Assembly (NCBI RefSeq): GCF_000687455.2
Contig: NZ_JGVW01000069.1
Location: forward strand, 35,789-99,788
Reading direction: 5' to 3'
DNA length: 64,000 nucleotides
Source: Burkholderia sp. lig30
Lineage (GTDB): Bacteria > Pseudomonadota > Gammaproteobacteria > Burkholderiales > Burkholderiaceae
Part shown: positions 60,209-64,000 of the stretch, piece after piece
How positions within the stretch are numbered: position 1 is the stretch's first letter
Layout: each line of letters starts with the position of its first letter
Notes under the pieces: generated by a model
Database searches by the model: none
Seen by the model: only the letters and a program-made list of their open reading frames with translations
Told to the model about the DNA's origin: nothing
Made by a program: the position numbers and the translations under genes

Positions 60209-60227
60209 TCTTATATCTTATATAAGA
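60209..60227. promoter_or_regulatory. palindromic operator candidate upstream of acnB promoter
   Basis: TCTTATA-N5-TATAAGA, a perfect 7-bp inverted repeat whose edge is 3 bp behind the acnB -35 box, the position of an activator site. The regulator is unknown. Confidence 0.5.
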
Positions 60228-60611
60228 GTTGCAAAAAACAGGGGTAATGATGGTCGCGGCGGGCATTCGCACTTTTCGTGCGAAGTCCGGCAGTTTGCCC
60301 GAGTGCCTTGTCGCACAAGGTATTCAGGGAAATTCCGACGATCGTCGGCAAGAGCGGAAACGATCCGCGCCAAGCCGCTCGACCGCGCTTCCGGATCGTC
60401 CCCTGACGCGAGGTGGAGCATATCGAGTCAGGATTTCGTGATGTGAAGCAGCGGGCAGGCCGTCCGAGGCCGCTGCGGACGATGGCATTCTCACGCTGAA
60501 GAAGTCCCCGGCTGCCCGACCCGGTCAAAATGACCTGCCGCGCACTCACGGGAATCGCCGTCCGGCTCGGGTATGATGGCCGTTTCGTCCGGCTTCGAGC
60601 GAGAGGGGACC

Positions 60612-61379
60612 ATGCGGCGCGTCGTATTCAATCAGAAGGGTGGCGTAGGCAAATCAACGATCGTCTGCAACCTCGCGGCGATCAGCGCGAGCGAGGGGCT
60701 GCGCACGCTCGTGATCGATCTCGACGCGCAGGCGAATTCCAGCCAGTATCTGCTCGGCGCGCGCGCGGCCGACGCCAGCCCCACCGTCGCCGACTTCTTC
60801 GAGACCGCGCTGACCTTCAATTTCCGGCCGGTCGACGTCCAGTCCTTCATCCATCCGACACCGTTCGAGAACCTCGACGTGATGCCGGCGCACCCGGATC
60901 TCGACACGCTGCACGGCAAGCTCGAATCCCGCTACAAGATCTACAAGCTGCGCGACGCGCTGAACGAACTTGCCGACGTCTATGACGCCGTCTACATCGA
61001 CACGCCGCCCGCGCTCAACTTCTACACCCGCTCCGCGCTGATCGCGGTCGAGCGCTGCCTGATCCCGTTCGACTGCGACGACTTCTCGCGTCGCGCGCTT
61101 TACACGCTGCTGGAGAACGTCAAGGAGATCCAGCAGGATCACAACGCGGCGCTGGAGGTGGAGGGGATCGTCATCAACCAGTTCCAGCCGCGCGCGAGCC
61201 TGCCGCAGAAACTCGTCGAGGAACTCATCGGCGAGGGCTTGCCGGTGCTGGCTTCGCGGCTGTCGTCGTCGGTGAAGATCCGCGAATCGCATCAGGCGGC
61301 CACGCCGGTGATTCACCTCGAGCCGGCGCACAAGCTGGCGCAGGAGTTTCGGGCGCTGCACCAGGAATTGGCCGGATAA
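60612..61379 (+). CDS. orphan ParA/MinD-family ATPase
   Basis: 255-residue short ParA without an N-terminal HTH. Deviant Walker A KGGVGKST at residues 9-16, DLDAQANSS (Walker A'), and VYIDTPPAL (Walker B). It is intact. ParA ATPases position cargo by DNA-dependent gradients; here no parB follows and the next genes are phasin and acetoacetyl-CoA reductase, so the cargo could be PHB granules (inference). It is not the chromosomal parA, which sits with parB/gidB. ATG 60612 has GAGAGGGGA upstream. Confidence 0.9.
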   Translation: MRRVVFNQKGGVGKSTIVCNLAAISASEGLRTLVIDLDAQANSSQYLLGARAADASPTVADFFETALTFNFRPVDVQSFIHPTPFENLDVMPAHPDLDTLHGKLESRYKIYKLRDALNELADVYDAVYIDTPPALNFYTRSALIAVERCLIPFDCDDFSRRALYTLLENVKEIQQDHNAALEVEGIVINQFQPRASLPQKLVEELIGEGLPVLASRLSSSVKIRESHQAATPVIHLEPAHKLAQEFRALHQELAG

Positions 61380-61939
61380 ATATAATCATAAAACGCCAAT
61401 CGTCCGAAAAATACTTGCCGTTTCCGGTATTAACGACTAAAAGCTCATGGTCGGGGGCGTATTAAAGAGATGCGCATCTCCGATGCCGGCCGGCAGTGCG
61501 AATAATTTACCGGTAGCTGTCTTGGCAGTCATTGTCGAGTAATTATTTCCAGGCGATGCGGTACTTTAATGTGTCGATCCGTAGTGAGCCGCCATCCGGC
61601 GTCATGAGGCCAGCGGCATCACGATATTCGTGCCTTGTCTTATTCTGCCGTGCGGCGCCGCGCTGTGGCGTGCCGCGCCGGAACGCCGCGCGCCGCGGCA
61701 CATGAGCGTCACACCGGTGCGACATTTCACGATTAATCGAGCCGGAATCTAAAATTTGCGCGCTCAGGGTTTTTCCTAGGCATTGGTGACATTTAATTGA
61801 CAATTTCCGCCCGGAGAATAGGCTACCTAATTTCTGGAAACATAATAATTTTGACGCGGTAAATTGGGACGCTGATCAATCCCCCTCCATTTCGGGTATC
61901 TGGAACTTTTTTCGCATTGCTGACAAAGGAGCTTGTCTG
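61380..61939. other. parA-phaP intergenic region
   Basis: 560 nt, AT-richer than its surroundings except for a GC-rich patch at 61650-61705 with the stem GTGCCGCG / CGCGGCAC (61670-61677, 61694-61701). No believable ORF; the 86-codon leftward frame at 61543-61803 lacks features. It includes a candidate phaP promoter. About 115 nt of leader to phaP. Confidence 0.55.
61797..61824 (+). promoter_or_regulatory. candidate phaP promoter
   Basis: Perfect -35 TTGACA (61797-61802), 16-bp spacer, -10-like TAGGCT (61819-61824). The -10 is weak, so strength or regulation is uncertain. Confidence 0.45.
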
Positions 61940-62524
61940 ATGACCGTTTTCGCAGCAGAACAACTGATGGCCGATCTCAAGTCCGGCGTCGACGCATGGT
62001 TTGCGTGGGCAAATCCCGCATTCAAGGGTGTCGAGGCAGTGGTCGATCTCAATGTGCAGACGGCCAGGGCGACGTTCGCGGAATGCGAAGACAACCTGAA
62101 GGGCGCATTCGGCGGCGGCAATCCGGGCGAGTATCTGACCCGACAACTGGGCGCGTCGCAGCAGGTCGCCGGCAAGGCGGCGTCGTACGGGCGTCAGTTG
62201 TTCGACATCGCTGCCGCCACGCAGGCCGAGTGGATGAAGGTCGCGCAAGCGCAACACGCGCAGACCGACAAACGCGTGAAGGACACGCTGGGCCAACTGA
62301 CGAAGAACGCGCCGGCCGGCTCGGCCGCGGTCGTCGCCGTGGTGAATTCGGCGTTGTCCACGGCTGCTGCGGCGGCCGAAACGGTGCACGCCGTCACCGG
62401 GCGCGTGATCGAGTCGGCGCAACACAGCCTCGGCGCCGTTGCCGCGTCGGCTCCGGCCGGGACGGCGGCGCCGCGGGCCGGCAACACGCGCCGCGAACCG
62501 GCGGTACCCGAAGAAACCGCATAA
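61940..62524 (+). CDS. phaP: phasin family protein (PHB granule surface)
   Basis: 194-residue helical, Ala-rich phasin_2-type protein: amphipathic helices from FAAEQLMADLKSGVDAWFAW through VVAVVNSALSTAAAAAE, with a Pro/Ala-rich tail. Phasins coat PHB granules and set their size and number. Strong ribosome site AAAGGAG 8 nt before the ATG. A 13-bp hairpin stands right after the stop codon; phaB follows 296 nt later. Confidence 0.9.
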   Translation: MTVFAAEQLMADLKSGVDAWFAWANPAFKGVEAVVDLNVQTARATFAECEDNLKGAFGGGNPGEYLTRQLGASQQVAGKAASYGRQLFDIAAATQAEWMKVAQAQHAQTDKRVKDTLGQLTKNAPAGSAAVVAVVNSALSTAAAAAETVHAVTGRVIESAQHSLGAVAASAPAGTAAPRAGNTRREPAVPEETA

Positions 62525-62526
62525 CC

Positions 62527-62557
62527 CCGTGTCGTGCCGTGGTGCGGCACGACACGG
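62527..62557 (+). other. stable hairpin right after phaP stop codon
   Basis: Perfect 13-bp stem CCGTGTCGTGCCG / CGGCACGACACGG with a 5-nt loop, starting 2 nt after the phaP stop. No T run, so probably an mRNA 3'-end stabiliser or processing site rather than a plain terminator. Confidence 0.7.
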
Positions 62558-62820
62558 AGCGGCGTGTTCGTCGGCTGCTCGCGCATTGCCCCCGGACGTC
62601 GTGCAACGTCGTCCAGGTGCACGGCGCGAGCCATCCCGATGGATGCGGCGCCTTCCATTCGCGCACTACAAGTCGCTTACAACAATGCGCGCGATTTCAC
62701 CGATGCGTTCATCGCGGCCGGCCCGGCGCGATCGCACATCGCGACAGTGCACGCGGCGGCCAGTGCCAGGCAGCCGCGTCGCATCTTCAATCATCATGCA
62801 GATTCAGGGTGATAAACAGG

Positions 62821-63564
62821 ATGACTAACAGAATTGCAGTCGTTACCGGTGGAATGGGCGGCCTCGGCGAGGCCATCAGCGTCAAGCTACACGAAGCGGG
62901 CTACAAGGTGGTCGTCACCCACTCGCCGAACAACAGCGGCGTCGACGCATGGCTCGCCGCGATGGACGCCGCGGGCAAGGCATTTCGCGCCTATCCGGTC
63001 GACGTCGCCGACTATGACTCGTGCCAGCAATGCGTGTCGACGATCGTGCGTGAAGTCGGGCCGGTCGACATTCTGGTGAACAACGCCGGCATCACGCGCG
63101 ACCTGACGCTCAAGAAACTCGACAAGGTCAACTGGGATGCGGTCATCCGCACCAACCTGGATTCCGTCTTCAACATGACGAAGCCGGTGTGCGAGGGCAT
63201 GGCCGAACGCGGCTGGGGGCGAATCATCAACATCTCGTCCGTCAACGGCTCGAAGGGCTCGATCGGGCAGACCAACTACGCGGCGGCCAAGGCCGGCATG
63301 CACGGCTTCACCAAGTCGCTCGCGCTGGAGGTGGCTCGCAAGGGCGTGACGGTGAACACGATTTCGCCGGGCTATCTCGCGACGAAGATGGTGACGGCCA
63401 TTCCGCAGGAGATCCTCGACACGAAGATCCTGCCGCAGATTCCGGCTGGCCGCCTCGGCCGGCCCGAGGAAGTGGCGGCACTCGTCGCCTATCTGTGCTC
63501 GGAAGAGGCGGGTTTCGTGACCGGCTCCAACATCGCCATCAACGGTGGCCAGCACATGCAGTAA
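62821..63564 (+). CDS. phaB: acetoacetyl-CoA reductase
   Basis: 247-residue short-chain dehydrogenase making (R)-3-hydroxybutyryl-CoA with NADPH, the second step of PHB synthesis. Nucleotide motif TGGMGGLG (residues 9-16), catalytic S140, Y153 and K157 (NISS, YAAAK). The phaB-type HSPNNSG loop (residues 34-40) distinguishes it from FabG. phaC and phaA are not in the window, so this may be an additional copy near the phasin. Confidence 0.93.
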   Translation: MTNRIAVVTGGMGGLGEAISVKLHEAGYKVVVTHSPNNSGVDAWLAAMDAAGKAFRAYPVDVADYDSCQQCVSTIVREVGPVDILVNNAGITRDLTLKKLDKVNWDAVIRTNLDSVFNMTKPVCEGMAERGWGRIINISSVNGSKGSIGQTNYAAAKAGMHGFTKSLALEVARKGVTVNTISPGYLATKMVTAIPQEILDTKILPQIPAGRLGRPEEVAALVAYLCSEEAGFVTGSNIAINGGQHMQ

Positions 63565-63573
63565 CGCATCGCG

Positions 63574-63601
63574 GCCCGGGCGTCGAACGTGACGTCCGGG
63601 C
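63574..63601 (+). terminator. candidate phaB terminator
   Basis: GCCCGGGCGTC / GACGTCCGGGC, an 11-bp stem with one G-T pair and a 6-nt loop, 9 nt past the phaB stop. A proper T run is missing. Confidence 0.4.
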
Positions 63602-63772
63602 ATGCGCTCACGCTGTTTCATGCGTCGGCTGCACGCGCCACGCATGGCGGGAATGTCGATCGGGCTTCGCTCTCCGGCGCACGTTGGCGCCGGAAACGGC
63701 GTGGCCGGACCTGCGGTTCCCTTGCCATCGCGATGCGAATGCAGCGCCATTGCCTCACATTTCGGGGGAGAC

Positions 63773-63973
63773 ATGGGCGAATCATGGATGGGCTTCGCGA
63801 TAGGCGGTTTCGCGCTCGCGCTGCCGATGGCAGTCATGCACCATTGGCGCGAATGGCGCCGGGCGAGACTGCTGCGGCATCTCGATCATCTCGACTGGTG
63901 GTATGGGCCGAGCGGTGGCGCGCGTGCGTCGCGCATCGCGCGTCGAACGGGGCGAGGGGGCCCGGGCGCGTGA
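63773..63973 (+). CDS. small hypothetical membrane protein
   Basis: 66 residues starting MGESWMGFAIGGFALALPM, one probable N-terminal membrane helix (about residues 6-22), then an Arg-rich cytoplasmic segment (HHWREWRRARLLRH) and a Gly/Arg tail. GGGGGAG lies 3 nt before ATG 63773, which argues for expression. No family is recognised. A longer in-frame start at 63602 is less likely. Confidence 0.5.
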   Translation: MGESWMGFAIGGFALALPMAVMHHWREWRRARLLRHLDHLDWWYGPSGGARASRIARRTGRGGPGA

Positions 63974-64000
63974 CGGCGGGCCGGCGCCGTGGGGGGCGGG

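Larger units (their letters stand above)
60097..60611. other. acnB-parA divergent intergenic region
   Basis: 515 nt without a gene. The acnB side (to about 60235) holds its promoter and palindrome in an AT-rich patch. The rest (60240-60600) shows no credible ORF; a ribosome site GAGAGGGGA precedes parA at 60601-60609. No obvious parS-like palindrome was recognised. Confidence 0.55.

Noticed and set aside
61543..61803. 86-codon minus-strand ORF in the parA-phaP gap
   Set aside because: Cys/Arg-rich without family resemblance, no ribosome site, and antisense to the phaP promoter region.

Overview
The window is a GC-rich (roughly two-thirds G+C) chromosomal segment of a betaproteobacterium, almost certainly Burkholderia sensu lato. 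This rests on gene content and order: an imuA-imuB-dnaE2 mutasome, a lptC-lptA-lptB-rpoN-hpf-ptsN-hprK-rapZ cluster, HPr kinase in a Gram-negative, a long-Q-loop CydA, rpoH under a CIRCE element, and phasin/acetoacetyl-CoA reductase genes for polyhydroxybutyrate (PHB). Nearly all of it is core genome. No insertion sequence, prophage, integrase or CRISPR array is visible. All identifications come from reading the sequence; no database was searched.

Layout. 1-5.2 kb: SOS-type translesion cassette (imuA partial, imuB, dnaE2). 5.4-9.2 kb: nagA and a fused EIIA-HPr-EI phosphotransferase, with no nagB-like gene or EIIBC beside them. 9.2-16.3 kb: cytochrome bd oxidase (cydA, cydB, a long cydX) and its assembly exporter CydDC, with a candidate ANR/FNR site. 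16.5-18.9 kb: rpoH with a perfect CIRCE operator, then pagL (lipid A deacylase) and an NTF2-like gene. 19-25.7 kb: leuA, ybiB, maiA, ftsY, rsmD, coaD. 25.8-36.4 kb: an accessory methyltransferase, a ferredoxin, hisC, pth, rplY, prs, tRNA-Gln, ispE, lolB, a TPR protein, mutM and mutY.

36.4-45.7 kb is one long leftward cluster joining Kdo synthesis (kdsD, kdsC), LPS transport (lptCAB), sigma-54, ribosome hibernation (hpf), the nitrogen PTS (ptsN, hprK), rapZ and a stand-alone Lon N-domain protein. 45.8-52 kb: a cation/proton antiporter, apt, a LysE exporter, a Tnr3-like NUDIX hydrolase, purU and an AI-2E-family permease. 52-57.3 kb: uvrA, an MFS transporter, ssb. 57.5-64 kb: acnB, an orphan ParA ATPase, phaP, phaB and a small membrane ORF.

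The points most worth a second look are the abrupt base-composition break inside ispE next to tRNA-Gln, the orphan ParA ATPase beside PHB granule genes, the CIRCE element laid exactly over the rpoH promoter, two nested multi-stem intergenic hairpins (one with duplicated alternative pairing arms), a candidate leaderless kdsD promoter, and an intrinsic terminator placed just ahead of apt.
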